Made by a program: the position numbers and the translations under genes
In this document: positions 26,829 through 35,106 of the stretch, one piece after another
Position numbering within the stretch: the stretch's first letter is position 1
Layout: each line of letters begins with the position of its first letter
Notes under the pieces: generated by a model
Databases searched by the model: none
What the model was told of the DNA's origin: nothing
Seen by the model: the letters and a program-made list of their open reading frames with translations, nothing else
Source: Arthrobacter sp. U41
GTDB lineage: Bacteria > Actinomycetota > Actinomycetes > Actinomycetales > Micrococcaceae
Direction of reading: 5' to 3'
Length of the DNA stretch: 64,000 nt
Assembly (NCBI RefSeq): GCF_007679325.1
Contig: NZ_VEGI01000001.1
Coordinates: 1,612,001-1,676,000 of the forward strand

Positions 26829-28052
26829 TCAGACCAGTGACCGGATGGTCTGGCCGGCGTATCCCAGCGTCTCATTGATCGCCTTCTCCATCTCACGCAA
26901 GGCGTCGGGCTCTGCCGTCAGGAGAGCGGTGATGTTGATGCTGCTCACAGCAAGAAGACATCCCGCGAGGGTTAGGAACTCCTTGTACCGCTCCTGACCG
27001 TCGTGCCCGAGTGCTTCCCAAGCCCGAGGCTCCGGGGGCAGGCTTTCCCTCCACTTTTCGAGGGCATGCGTGCCGTGGACGCTGACGTATTCCATGACTT
27101 CCGTGGCCCGACCCAGCACGTCGATCATTACGTTGAAGCCCTGCTGCGATTGGTCCAGAGCCTTTTCAGCAGCCTCGACCTCGGTTCGCAACTGCTCCTC
27201 CTCCTTCTTGGTGCGACGCTGCTTTAGAACGTAGAATCCGGCGGCCGCCAGTGCAGCCACGGGGGCGGCGACCATGCCTGTGAGCAGGAGAGCGCCTCCC
27301 GCCATGCCGGCTCCGCCAGCGGCCAGGGTGCCTCCGCCGAGGAAGGCGAGGGTGGCATTGGTCGCTGCCACTCCGGACAGTGTTGAGATAGCCGTTCCGG
27401 TGGAGGCAGTTCCGAACATCGCGACGGCGGTGAAGGCGCCGTAGGCTGCGGCGCCGCCAGCGGCCGCCCCAACTGCGCCACCAGCGGCGGCGCCGCGGAT
27501 CGCGTTGGCGATCCCCGCCGACATGGCCCCGACATGGATCGCAGCAGGTGTTTCGCTATTGCTATCCATCTCTTGCTCATTCGGCTTTACGGGTGCGGGC
27601 GCGCCGCTAACGCTCTCGGCGAGCTCAACAAACTTCATGAAGAACTGGTCGCGGGCGTCATCGTGGACCTTATTGAATGCCTCCCCTAACTCTTGGGTGA
27701 TCCTGGATCGCTGGGCCACGTTGTCGTTGATCTTGGCATGCCGTCTTTTCGTCTCGGCGACTTGGTCACGCAGTTTCACCGGTCGCTGGCCACGCTGACT
27801 AACGAGGGAGTCAGTTCGGTCCTTAGCCTCCTGCTGGAGCTGTTCAGGCGTCAGGCGGAGCGCCAAAGCGATGGCGTCTAGGCGGTGCTGCCCGGGACTC
27901 ATGAGGCCACGCTCGATCCGAGAGATTGAGACCGCCCCTCCCTTGCCGTATTCGGCCCGCACGGCAAGCTCTTCCTGAGTCATCGGAGGTGTCTGAGCTT
28001 GGCGATGCTCGCGGATCACGAGACCCATTGCCTCTGTGCTGAAATCGCTCAT
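26829..28052 (-). CDS. XRE-type HTH protein with glycine-zipper membrane region
   Basis: 407 residues from ATG 28052, overlapping the previous gene's TGA. Residues about 8-72 form a Cro/XRE HTH (MTQEELAVRAEYGKGG, ISRIERG). A helical charged linker follows. Residues about 177-275 are an almost uninterrupted Gly/Ala-rich hydrophobic stretch with repeated GxxxG/AxxxG spacing, then a coiled coil (KKEEEQLRTEVEAAEKALD) and a helical C-terminus. A repressor fused to a potentially membrane-inserting domain is unusual and suggests a sensor-effector. I know of no named family. Its operon sits between two exporter remnants. Confidence 0.7.
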   Translation of the reverse strand: MSDFSTEAMGLVIREHRQAQTPPMTQEELAVRAEYGKGGAVSISRIERGLMSPGQHRLDAIALALRLTPEQLQQEAKDRTDSLVSQRGQRPVKLRDQVAETKRRHAKINDNVAQRSRITQELGEAFNKVHDDARDQFFMKFVELAESVSGAPAPVKPNEQEMDSNSETPAAIHVGAMSAGIANAIRGAAAGGAVGAAAGGAAAYGAFTAVAMFGTASTGTAISTLSGVAATNATLAFLGGGTLAAGGAGMAGGALLLTGMVAAPVAALAAAGFYVLKQRRTKKEEEQLRTEVEAAEKALDQSQQGFNVMIDVLGRATEVMEYVSVHGTHALEKWRESLPPEPRAWEALGHDGQERYKEFLTLAGCLLAVSSINITALLTAEPDALREMEKAINETLGYAGQTIRSLV

Positions 28053-28261
28053 CGGTTCGGCTCTCTGCCGTCCACGCTGTGGCGATGCCAAGAGGACCGA
28101 GTTTCACGGATGAGAGCCCCTCCGGAGCGGACGGCCCGGGTACCATCTTCCGCGAACTGCTTGGCGGCCGTGATAACCGCTGGGTCACGACTGACTTCGT
28201 CGGCGGTCTGGATGTTCTGAGTGGCGGTGCGGGCAAGGCTGGCGAGATCGAGGCGAGACAT
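28049..28261 (-). CDS. Small protein upstream of and coupled to the HTH/zipper gene
   Basis: 70 residues from ATG 28261, preceded by AAAGG. Helical N-terminus (SRLDLASLARTATQNI) and basic C-terminus (RSSWHRHSVDGREPNR). Its stop overlaps the next ATG (ATGA), so the two genes are co-translated. No family recognised; it could be an antidote or a regulatory partner (inference from position only). Confidence 0.55.
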   Translation of the reverse strand: MSRLDLASLARTATQNIQTADEVSRDPAVITAAKQFAEDGTRAVRSGGALIRETRSSWHRHSVDGREPNR

Positions 28262-28303
28262 GGCATGGGACCTTTCGTTGTCGAGGGTGCCTAACATGTA
28301 CTC

Positions 28304-28338
28304 AGGATAGGGATATATAGTGTTTTATGTAAACACTA
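28304..28338 (-). promoter_or_regulatory. Promoter with palindromic operator for the HTH/zipper operon
   Basis: On the minus strand TTTACA (28333-28328) and TATCCT (28309-28304) are 18 nt apart. The palindrome TAGTGTTT / AAACACTA (28318-28325 and 28331-28338, 5-nt centre) covers the -35 and spacer. It is a natural autoregulatory site for the HTH protein encoded downstream. Confidence 0.55.
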
Positions 28339-28444
28339 TGGCGACACTAGACGTCCTCGGCGATCTAATTAGTGGTTCAACCCGAAAACTCCGACGACGA
28401 CGGATCCATAGATTAAGTGTTGCGGCCACAGGCGCCCGACCTGC

Positions 28445-29316
28445 TTAGACCTCCGCCACCGGCGCCGCGAACTGCGCCGCATACAGCGCGGCATACGCCC
28501 CACCCGCAGCCAGCAGCTGGGCGTGCGTCCCCTGCTCCACGATCTGCCCGTTCTCCATCACCAGGATGAGGTCGGCGTCGCGGATGGTGGAGAGCCGGTG
28601 CGCGATGACAAACGACGTCCGGTCGGAGCGCAAGGCGCTCATCGCCTTCTGCACCAGCACTTCGGTGCGGGTGTCCACCGAAGAAGTCGCCTCGTCCAGG
28701 ATCAGCACCGAGGGCCGGGCCAGGAACGCCCGGGCGATGGTCAGCAGCTGCTTCTCCCCCGCCGAGACGTTGCCGCCCTCGTCCTCCAGCACGGTGTCGT
28801 AGCCCTCCGGCAGGGACCGCACGAACCGGTCAACGTAGGTCGCCTTCGCCGCCTCCAGGATCTCCTCCTCCGACGCATCGGGCCTGCCGTAGGCGATGTT
28901 GTCCCGGATGGTCCCGCCGAACAGCCAGGTGTCCTGCAGTACCATGCCCATCCGCGAGCGCAGCCCGTCGCGGGTCATCGCGGTGACGTCCACGCCGTCG
29001 AGCGTGATCCGCCCGGCGTCGAGCTCGTAGAAGCGCATCGTCAGATTCGCCAGCGTGGTCTTCCCCGCCCCGGTCGGGCCGACGATCGCCACGGTCTGCC
29101 CGGGCTCGACCACCAGGCTCAGGTCCGAGATCATCGGCTTGTCCGGCGAATAGGAGAACGACACATTCTCGAACACCAGCCGGCCCCGCCCGCCGTTGGG
29201 CGCCACCGGAGGCACAGGATCCTCCGACTGCTCCTCCTCATCCAGCAGCTCGAACACCCGCTCGGCCGACGCCACCCCGGACTGCAGCAGATTCGCCATC
29301 GAGCCCAGCTGGGCCA
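28445..29316 (-). pseudogene. Exporter 3'-end remnant 2 (intact ATPase domain, no membrane domain)
   Basis: About 290 codons remain open and nearly identical to the last 290 of the exporter at 40503. All motifs are readable: [35 protein letters not shown], and the tail AAPVAEV. Homology ends abruptly at about 29316 within [10 protein letters not shown], so the transmembrane domain is missing and no start signal exists at the junction. I treat it as a truncated gene copy, although an ATPase fragment could in principle be made. Confidence 0.75.
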
Positions 29317-29378
29317 ACCGCACTCGGCGGCCAGTAAGGACCCCGGCCGGCGTGACTAGCTCCCGGCACTACCGGTCG

Positions 29379-29555
29379 TCAGTGCTTCTTGAAAGCGTCT
29401 TTCACCTTTTCGGCAGCCTGCTTCAGGTCCGCCTTGACCTGGTCGCCCCTGCCTTCGTTCTTGAGGCGGTCGTCCCCCGTTGCCTTGCCTGTGGCTTCTT
29501 TGGCCCTGCCGGTCAGCTTTGTCGCCGCATTCCGGATCTTGTCACCCAGACCCAT
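29379..29555 (-). CDS. csbD: CsbD-family stress protein
   Basis: 58 residues, MGLGDKIRNAATKLTGRAKE at the N-terminus and ADLKQAAEKVKDAFKKH at the C-terminus, the classic CsbD pattern of a small, charged, helical protein induced by general stress. AAGGAGG lies 6 nt before the ATG at 29555. It lies 62 bp upstream of the exporter remnant on the same strand. The C-terminal tail is reused almost unchanged in the larger protein at 39646-40242. Confidence 0.85.
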   Translation of the reverse strand: MGLGDKIRNAATKLTGRAKEATGKATGDDRLKNEGRGDQVKADLKQAAEKVKDAFKKH

Positions 29556-29682
29556 GGTTTTCCTCCTTGGAGAACTGCCCGGCGGGCTGCCGAGGGATCA
29601 CAAATTCATGCTATTCGCCGCCCAGCGGGACGGCCATCCTCAACCCAGCAGCGTCGTTACGGCCCTGCCCCGAGTGCCCGTT

Positions 29683-30183
29683 TCAGAGCTCTCGATAGTA
29701 GTAGAGCATTGGGTCTGTCTGGTTGGGTTCGGTGTTGGTGAACCCGTGGGCTTCATAGAAGCGGCGCGCATCGGTGTCCTCGCCGTCCACGTTGATCTCA
29801 AGGAGTGCGCCGCCCCGGTCGCGCACCAAATCGAGGGCCGCGTCCAGGAGTGCGCTGCCGAGGCGGTGACCGCGGAGCTCTGGACGGACGTAGAGCTCGT
29901 CGAGGATCGCGACCGGCCCTCGGTACCAGACGTTGGGCCGGAAACTCAGCACCGCAACACCGCTCGCCGGCTCGCCGATCAGCAGGGCCACGCCGTCGTC
30001 CCCCGCCAGGAGCTGCGTCAACCGCGATTCAAGCTCGCGAGCGTCCGGAGTCGGCGTCGAGAACCCGGTGTTGAAATCATGAAGCAGCCGGGCAACGACG
30101 ACGGCATCGGCCGCCGTCGCCCGCCGCGCAGAACCGCCGGAGGTCATGACCTCATTTTGAGCACTGGGCGAAGCGGTGTCCAT
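29683..30183 (-). CDS. GNAT-family N-acetyltransferase, copy 2
   Basis: 166 residues from ATG 30183, with AGGAGG upstream. It is almost identical to the copy at 13638-14153 from about residue 25 to the end, and diverges mainly in the N-terminal tail. The CoA site is LYVRPELRGHRLGSALLDAA. It follows the MFS gene by 33 nt on the same strand and is probably co-transcribed with it, unlike copy 1, which stands alone. The substrate is unknown. Confidence 0.85.
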   Translation of the reverse strand: MDTASPSAQNEVMTSGGSARRATAADAVVVARLLHDFNTGFSTPTPDARELESRLTQLLAGDDGVALLIGEPASGVAVLSFRPNVWYRGPVAILDELYVRPELRGHRLGSALLDAALDLVRDRGGALLEINVDGEDTDARRFYEAHGFTNTEPNQTDPMLYYYREL

Positions 30184-30216
30184 GCTGACCTCCTGAACGC
30201 GCGGCTAAGGAGCGGA

Positions 30217-31425
30217 TCAGGTTGAAGCGCTGATCACGCGGTCGCGTCCAACCAGCAACCCCAGCACGGCGAGAACCGCCATTATGCCCGCGGTGACGAG
30301 CAGCGGAAGCGTCCAGCCCCCGCTCACGTCGCGAAGACCACCGAACATTACCGGCCCCACCGCGGCGAGACCGTAGCCGACAGATTGCGCCATGCCGGAC
30401 AATGACGCGGCCTGCGGGTAATTCACGGTCCGGAGGCTGAACAGCGACAGAGCGATGACAATGAGGCTCCCGCACCCGATCGCCCCAAGAACGACCCACA
30501 GCAGTATGAGGTCCGGCGCCAGTGCCAGCCCGAGAAACGTCACGAACGTGAGCCCGCCGCTCGTGAAGGATACAAGGCGCTGGTCCGAACCGCGGTGCAG
30601 GATTCCCCCTGTGGCAAGGCTGGCGAACACGCTGATGAGCAGGAATACGGACAGATGGACGCCCGCAGTAGTGGCGGGAACCCCCTGGCTTTGTTCGATG
30701 GTGGGCAGCCATGCCATCAGGACGTAGAAGGCGATCGATTGCAATCCCATAAAGATCGTCGCCTGCCAGCCCAGGGCTGAGGTCCAGGGCGACCGGAAGG
30801 AAACCTCCGGCCTGGTGGCGTGCGCGGTCCCTGATCTGTGCCGGCGCAGCCACGGCAGGAGCACCGCCATTGCGATGAGGGCCAGGCCCACCCAGATTCC
30901 GAGGGCAAGCCGCCATCCCGCCGGGGACGTTTGTGCCACGGGAACGACGACGGCTGCCCCGACCGCGGCGAAGGCGGCCTGTGTGGCGGTGTAGCCTCCG
31001 GTGACCTGGCTGACCCGCATCGGAAAGTCCCGCTTTACGAGGGAGGGCACCAGCACATTGAGAAACGCGATAGCCAAGCCGATCAGTGCGGTGCCCGCCC
31101 AGATGACGCCGGGCAAGGGCAGGGAGCGAAGCACGATGCCCGTGGCCAGGATCAGCAGGGACATCCACAGCGCCCGGTCGAGACCCAGACGGGACGCAAA
31201 GCCGGGTGCCAGCGGGGAGAAAACTGCGAAAGCAATGAGCGGAAGGCCCGTGAGGAACCCTGCTGCGGCACTTGATAACTCAAGGTCGCTGCTGATGTTC
31301 CCGAGCACCGGCCCCACGCTGACGAAGGACACCCGAAGGTTAATTGCGATGAGCAGAACGCCGATGAAAGCGAAGCCGAATCTGGCAGTGCGGTCCGGCG
31401 CGTTCCGGGTGGCAGCGGGCATCAT
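30217..31425 (-). CDS. MFS transporter, CynX/NimT type
   Basis: 402 residues from ATG 31425, where GGAAG has 5-nt spacing (ATG 31437 is an alternative). Twelve hydrophobic segments, with an N-terminal LIAINLRVSFVSVGPVLGNI typical of the cyanate/nitroimidazole permease branch (CynX/NimT). The direction of transport and the substrate cannot be told from sequence. It heads an operon with acetyltransferase copy 2, a pairing compatible with modifying and exporting an amine-containing compound (inference). Confidence 0.8.
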   Translation of the reverse strand: MMPAATRNAPDRTARFGFAFIGVLLIAINLRVSFVSVGPVLGNISSDLELSSAAAGFLTGLPLIAFAVFSPLAPGFASRLGLDRALWMSLLILATGIVLRSLPLPGVIWAGTALIGLAIAFLNVLVPSLVKRDFPMRVSQVTGGYTATQAAFAAVGAAVVVPVAQTSPAGWRLALGIWVGLALIAMAVLLPWLRRHRSGTAHATRPEVSFRSPWTSALGWQATIFMGLQSIAFYVLMAWLPTIEQSQGVPATTAGVHLSVFLLISVFASLATGGILHRGSDQRLVSFTSGGLTFVTFLGLALAPDLILLWVVLGAIGCGSLIVIALSLFSLRTVNYPQAASLSGMAQSVGYGLAAVGPVMFGGLRDVSGGWTLPLLVTAGIMAVLAVLGLLVGRDRVISAST

Positions 31426-31720
31426 GCGTTCTTCCATCCTTCGATTTGTCAGATAAAAGTTGACTAGGCATTTCAATTTGCCGACACCTCACCTTATGCC
31501 GAGCCGGTTGCCTACCCTTGCGTCCGCCTCAAGCCGTTGGGGCGGATGTGTCCCTGGACAGCCGAGCGGGCTGCCCAGCGGATCCTCTGCCACAGATGGT
31601 CGACGCACCACATTCGGCAAAGTGGAGGGACCTTCGGCCTGCACCGAAGTTTGCGGTGCAGCCGTCTGCCTGGAAAACCGCTCTTGACGCCTACTCACGG
31701 TCGTGACACGATGTGGACAT

Positions 31721-31740
31721 TGTTGATACCGGTATCAACA
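31721..31740. promoter_or_regulatory. Perfect 20-bp palindromic LacI-type operator before frlB
   Basis: TGTTGATACCGGTATCAACA is fully self-complementary. It lies 40 bp before the GTG of the deglycase gene, in the 354-bp gap that also holds the divergent MFS promoter. TTGACG at 31684-31689 could be the -35 of the promoter it controls. The core GATACCGGTATC is nearly repeated at 34982-34997, and a LacI regulator is encoded in the operon. Confidence 0.8.
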
Positions 31741-31779
31741 TGTATCACTACCAGTTTTTCATCGACGAAAGGGCTACCC

Positions 31780-32781
31780 GTGCTGGGCTTCAATGAAGAG
31801 AAATTCCTGCTCCAGACCCGCAGTGCGCTTGCACTGCAGGAGCAGATCGAACAGCTTGTGGACTCGCTGGAGCAACGCGACTTCCAGAATCTATTCCTGA
31901 TCGGTGCCGGTGGGACTTACGCGGCGATGCTCCCCTATGAGCACTTCATCCGCTCCAATTCCAACCTGCCCGTTCGCGCCGCTATTGGCAAAGAACTCAT
32001 GCTGACCGCTGACCCAACTTTCGGTCCCGGTTCCGTAGCAGTTTTTGCATCAGTTTCCGGGACCACCGAGGACGTCATCGAGGCCATCGAGTTCGCGAAG
32101 GCTAAGGGCGCCTACACGGTCGGCTTCACTGGTTTTGGTGACAGTCCATTTGCAAAGTCATTGGACGCCGTTCTCGTCACCGAACCCAAGACATGGCCGT
32201 TCGACATCCCCTTGCTGCTCCTCAGCACGCGCTTGCTTTCTGTCCGCGGGGAGTTCGAAGGGTACGAAGAGCTTGCGGCGGAGCTCCAAGCCATCCCCGT
32301 AATCCTGGTGGACGTGGCGCGACAGGCAGAACCGGCAGCGGAAGCTTTCGCCGAAAGAAACAAGGATGTCGACTACCACTTCCTCGTCGGCGCCGGGAAC
32401 CTTTGGGGGTTCACCTACCTCTACTCCATGTGCATCCTCGAGGAGATGCAGTGGCTGCGGACGACGCGCGTCCACGGGGCCGAATTTTTCCACGGGTCTT
32501 TGGAACTCATCGAAGAAGACACGAGCCTCATGCTGTTCCTCGGCGAAGATGAAAGCCGGCCCCTCATGGAGCGTGTCGTCAAGTTCGCGGAGAACTACAA
32601 CAAGAACACGACGCTGCTGGACACCAAGGACTACGAACTGCCCGGTATCAGCCCCCGCTTCCGCGGTCTGCTGGCCCCGCTCGTTCTGGACACCGTAGTG
32701 GACCGCATCAGCAAGCACCTAGAGCGGGTCCGGAATCACTCGCTGGAACTGCGCCGGTACTACCGCGTCGTTGAATACTGA
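31780..32781 (+). CDS. frlB: SIS-domain fructosamine-6-phosphate deglycase (FrlB-like)
   Basis: 333 residues from GTG 31780, with GAAAGGG 6 nt upstream. Two SIS domains: the first binds the sugar phosphate (LFLIGAGGTYAAM, VFASVSGTTEDVIEA), and the second carries the catalytic region EEMQWLRTTRVHGAEFFHG, where the Glu and His of FraB/FrlB deglycases fall. The C-terminus RRYYRVVEY closely resembles the FrlB end. The family splits a 6-phosphofructosyl-amino acid into glucose 6-phosphate and the free amino acid. First gene of the Amadori operon. Confidence 0.8.
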   Translation: MLGFNEEKFLLQTRSALALQEQIEQLVDSLEQRDFQNLFLIGAGGTYAAMLPYEHFIRSNSNLPVRAAIGKELMLTADPTFGPGSVAVFASVSGTTEDVIEAIEFAKAKGAYTVGFTGFGDSPFAKSLDAVLVTEPKTWPFDIPLLLLSTRLLSVRGEFEGYEELAAELQAIPVILVDVARQAEPAAEAFAERNKDVDYHFLVGAGNLWGFTYLYSMCILEEMQWLRTTRVHGAEFFHGSLELIEEDTSLMLFLGEDESRPLMERVVKFAENYNKNTTLLDTKDYELPGISPRFRGLLAPLVLDTVVDRISKHLERVRNHSLELRRYYRVVEY

Positions 32782-32872
32782 CAGACAGCCAGGTTCGTAC
32801 CCAGCCGGGATACGACTTCCAGCGCTGCGGGCCCGGTCGGGCCTGGGCCCGCAGCGTCGAGACGGGAACAGC

Positions 32873-33751
32873 ATGAAAGTAATTGGCTTCGGAGACAACA
32901 TTGTGGACCGATTTCTTGACCGCAAGGTGATCTATCCGGGAGGGAACTGCGTCAACTTCGCCGTTCTAGCACGGCGCTCGGGCCTGGACGCTGCCTACGT
33001 CGGCGTTTTCGGCAGCGACGTACTAGGAGACTTCGTCCGGTCCGCCTTGGTAGAAGAAGGGGTCGATATCAGCCGCTGCGTCACCCGGGAAGGCCCAAAC
33101 GGTGTGACTGAAATAGAGGTGGTCGACGGCGACCGGGTGTTCCTGGGTTGGAACAATGGAGGCGTCACCTTAAGCCAGCCGTTCGAGCTCCAACCGGAGC
33201 ACCTCGCCTACCTGGCCACGGCGGACCTAGTGCATTCCAGCGTCTACTCAGCGTCAGAGTCGCAGCTTCCCTTGGTGCGCGATACCGGGGCCTTGGTCAG
33301 CTTCGACTACTCCTCTGAGCCGGACCGGCGAACCGACGATTACCTCAGCCGAACCGCTCCTTATGTCGACCTCGCATTGCTTTCGTTGGGTGGGCGAACC
33401 CGGCACTCCGCGGAGCATGAGTTGCGGCGGGTCGTTGCGGCAGGTGCGACCTTGGCGGTGGGCACCAGAGGAGCAGACGGGGCCGTGCTGTTCGATGGGA
33501 ACGAATTCCTCACGCAGGGTGCCGAGCCCGTAGACCCCAGGCGTTTCGCCGACACCATGGGGTGCGGTGATGCCTTCTTGACCGGGATGGTCGTGAGCCT
33601 CCTCAAGGCAGGCTGGACGAAGCTCTCCCGACCGTCCACCCACAGCCTTCTGGAAGCTCTGAGCGTTGCTGCAAGCGCTGCGGCGGCGCAGTGCTATGTG
33701 GAGGGCGCCTTTGGTTACGGCCAGCCAGTCGCTACACCAACTAGGATCTGA
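32873..33751 (+). CDS. frlD: PfkB-family kinase, fructoselysine-6-kinase-like (FrlD)
   Basis: 292 residues from ATG 32873. PfkB features: N-terminal GDNIVDRF and YPGGNCVNFAV, then the C-terminal anion-hole motif DTMGCGDAFLTGM with Cys where Ala is usual. The early GDN-VD and GGN-VN pattern and the ADLVHSSVYSASES segment follow FrlD rather than ribokinase. It should phosphorylate the Amadori compound at C6 with ATP to supply the deglycase upstream. The 91-bp gap to the previous gene has no terminator. Confidence 0.8.
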   Translation: MKVIGFGDNIVDRFLDRKVIYPGGNCVNFAVLARRSGLDAAYVGVFGSDVLGDFVRSALVEEGVDISRCVTREGPNGVTEIEVVDGDRVFLGWNNGGVTLSQPFELQPEHLAYLATADLVHSSVYSASESQLPLVRDTGALVSFDYSSEPDRRTDDYLSRTAPYVDLALLSLGGRTRHSAEHELRRVVAAGATLAVGTRGADGAVLFDGNEFLTQGAEPVDPRRFADTMGCGDAFLTGMVVSLLKAGWTKLSRPSTHSLLEALSVAASAAAAQCYVEGAFGYGQPVATPTRI

Positions 33752-33812
33752 TGAAGGAACACTTACACGGCCGGGACGCCGACGCGAATCCCTGCACATA
33801 GAAGGGGATTTG

Positions 33813-34922
33813 ATGCCGTCGGACCACCAGCACCATGACGCGGCTCCGACCATCACCGACGTTGCGGCTGCGGCGGGGGTGGGCAGGGCCACAGTCGCTC
33901 GAACGCTTGGGAATTACGGCTCTGTTAGTGACGCGACCCGCGCCAAAGTGATGCTCGCGGCTGAGCGCCTGGGCTACAAGCCCAACGCCCTGGCGCGGAG
34001 CATGACCACGGGTATCACCAAAACCCTTGGCATTGTTGTGGCGGATGTCGCCAACCCGTTCTTCACTGGTGTTCTCAAAGGCATATCCGAAACCGCGAAG
34101 CTGGCCGGCTACGACGCAATCATCCTGAGCACCGACGAGAAACTGCAACTTGAGCAAGACGCCGTCGGCGTCCTGCTCGCCAAACAAGTCGACGGCCTAA
34201 TTGTGGCGTCGGCCGCCGGGCGCCATGACGACATTTTGCATCTGACCGGCGCCATGGAACGTGGAATTCCGGTAGTCCTGATTGACCGCCTCGTGGACAG
34301 TCTCGATACGGATTCAGTGGTCATCGACAACCGTGAGGCAGCCCGGTCCGCCGTGGACTCCCTTATCCAGAACGGGCACCGAAGAATCGCTTTCGCCTGG
34401 GGCCCAGTGACGCTGAGCCCAGCAACCGACCTCGAGCAAATGCATCGCATCCTCGATGACACACTGTGGAGCGACGGCGAACGCCTGCGCGGTTACCTCG
34501 ACGCTTTGAACGATGCTGGGATACCGTTCGACACGGCACTGGTAACCCACGTCCTGAAAAACGAAGGACAAGCGACGCGCGCAATCAGCGGCATGCTTGC
34601 CCTGGCGGATCCGCCCACCGCAATTTTTACAACCGAGACCGAGGCCACTATAGGTGCGCTCCACGCACTGCAGGCACGCAATCTTCGGCTGCTCAAGGAC
34701 GTATCACTGATTGGCTTTGATGACAGCCCGTGGGCTGCCGTGATGGAGCCGCCGCTCACGATGATTCGCCAACCCGTGCGGGAGCTGGGGGCGGTAGCGA
34801 CCCAACAGCTCATAGCACGCATCAATGGTGACGTTTCCGCTCCTTCTAGGCATGTGCTGCCATCCACCTTGATCGCGCGGTCCTCCGACGGACCCGTCCC
34901 TTCCGCTGTTCCCGGCACATAG
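33813..34922 (+). CDS. LacI-family regulator of the Amadori operon
   Basis: 369 residues from ATG 33813, with GAAGGGG upstream. The N-terminal HTH ITDVAAAAGVGRATVARTL is followed by the hinge KPNALARSM and a periplasmic-binding-like effector domain (TLGIVVADVANPFFTGVL, LIGFDDSPWAAVMEPPLT). Two GATACCGGTATC-type operators flank it, at 31721-31740 and 34982-34997, so it very likely represses both transcription units until an Amadori product or its phosphate binds (inference). Confidence 0.85.
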   Translation: MPSDHQHHDAAPTITDVAAAAGVGRATVARTLGNYGSVSDATRAKVMLAAERLGYKPNALARSMTTGITKTLGIVVADVANPFFTGVLKGISETAKLAGYDAIILSTDEKLQLEQDAVGVLLAKQVDGLIVASAAGRHDDILHLTGAMERGIPVVLIDRLVDSLDTDSVVIDNREAARSAVDSLIQNGHRRIAFAWGPVTLSPATDLEQMHRILDDTLWSDGERLRGYLDALNDAGIPFDTALVTHVLKNEGQATRAISGMLALADPPTAIFTTETEATIGALHALQARNLRLLKDVSLIGFDDSPWAAVMEPPLTMIRQPVRELGAVATQQLIARINGDVSAPSRHVLPSTLIARSSDGPVPSAVPGT

Positions 34923-34981
34923 AACCCGCCCCGCAATTCGCCCCCAGGGCTCTTCCCCATCTCGTCAAATCGTGATTCACT

Positions 34982-34997
34982 GTGGTACCGGTATCAC
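34982..34997. promoter_or_regulatory. Second LacI-type operator, before the binding-protein gene
   Basis: GTGGTACCGGTATCAC is palindromic with a single mismatched pair and shares the ACCGGTATCA core of the 31721 operator. It lies 110 bp before the ATG of the solute-binding protein, showing that the transport genes can be transcribed separately. Confidence 0.7.
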
Positions 34998-35106
34998 TAG
35001 TCCCAATATCCAGTAATGGAGATCGGCACCTATTCCAATGAAGGGCGAAGGTGCCGCTCCTATCGTGAAGCCTCGGCTGATCGGCCACCGAGCGAAAGTA
35101 GAAGAA

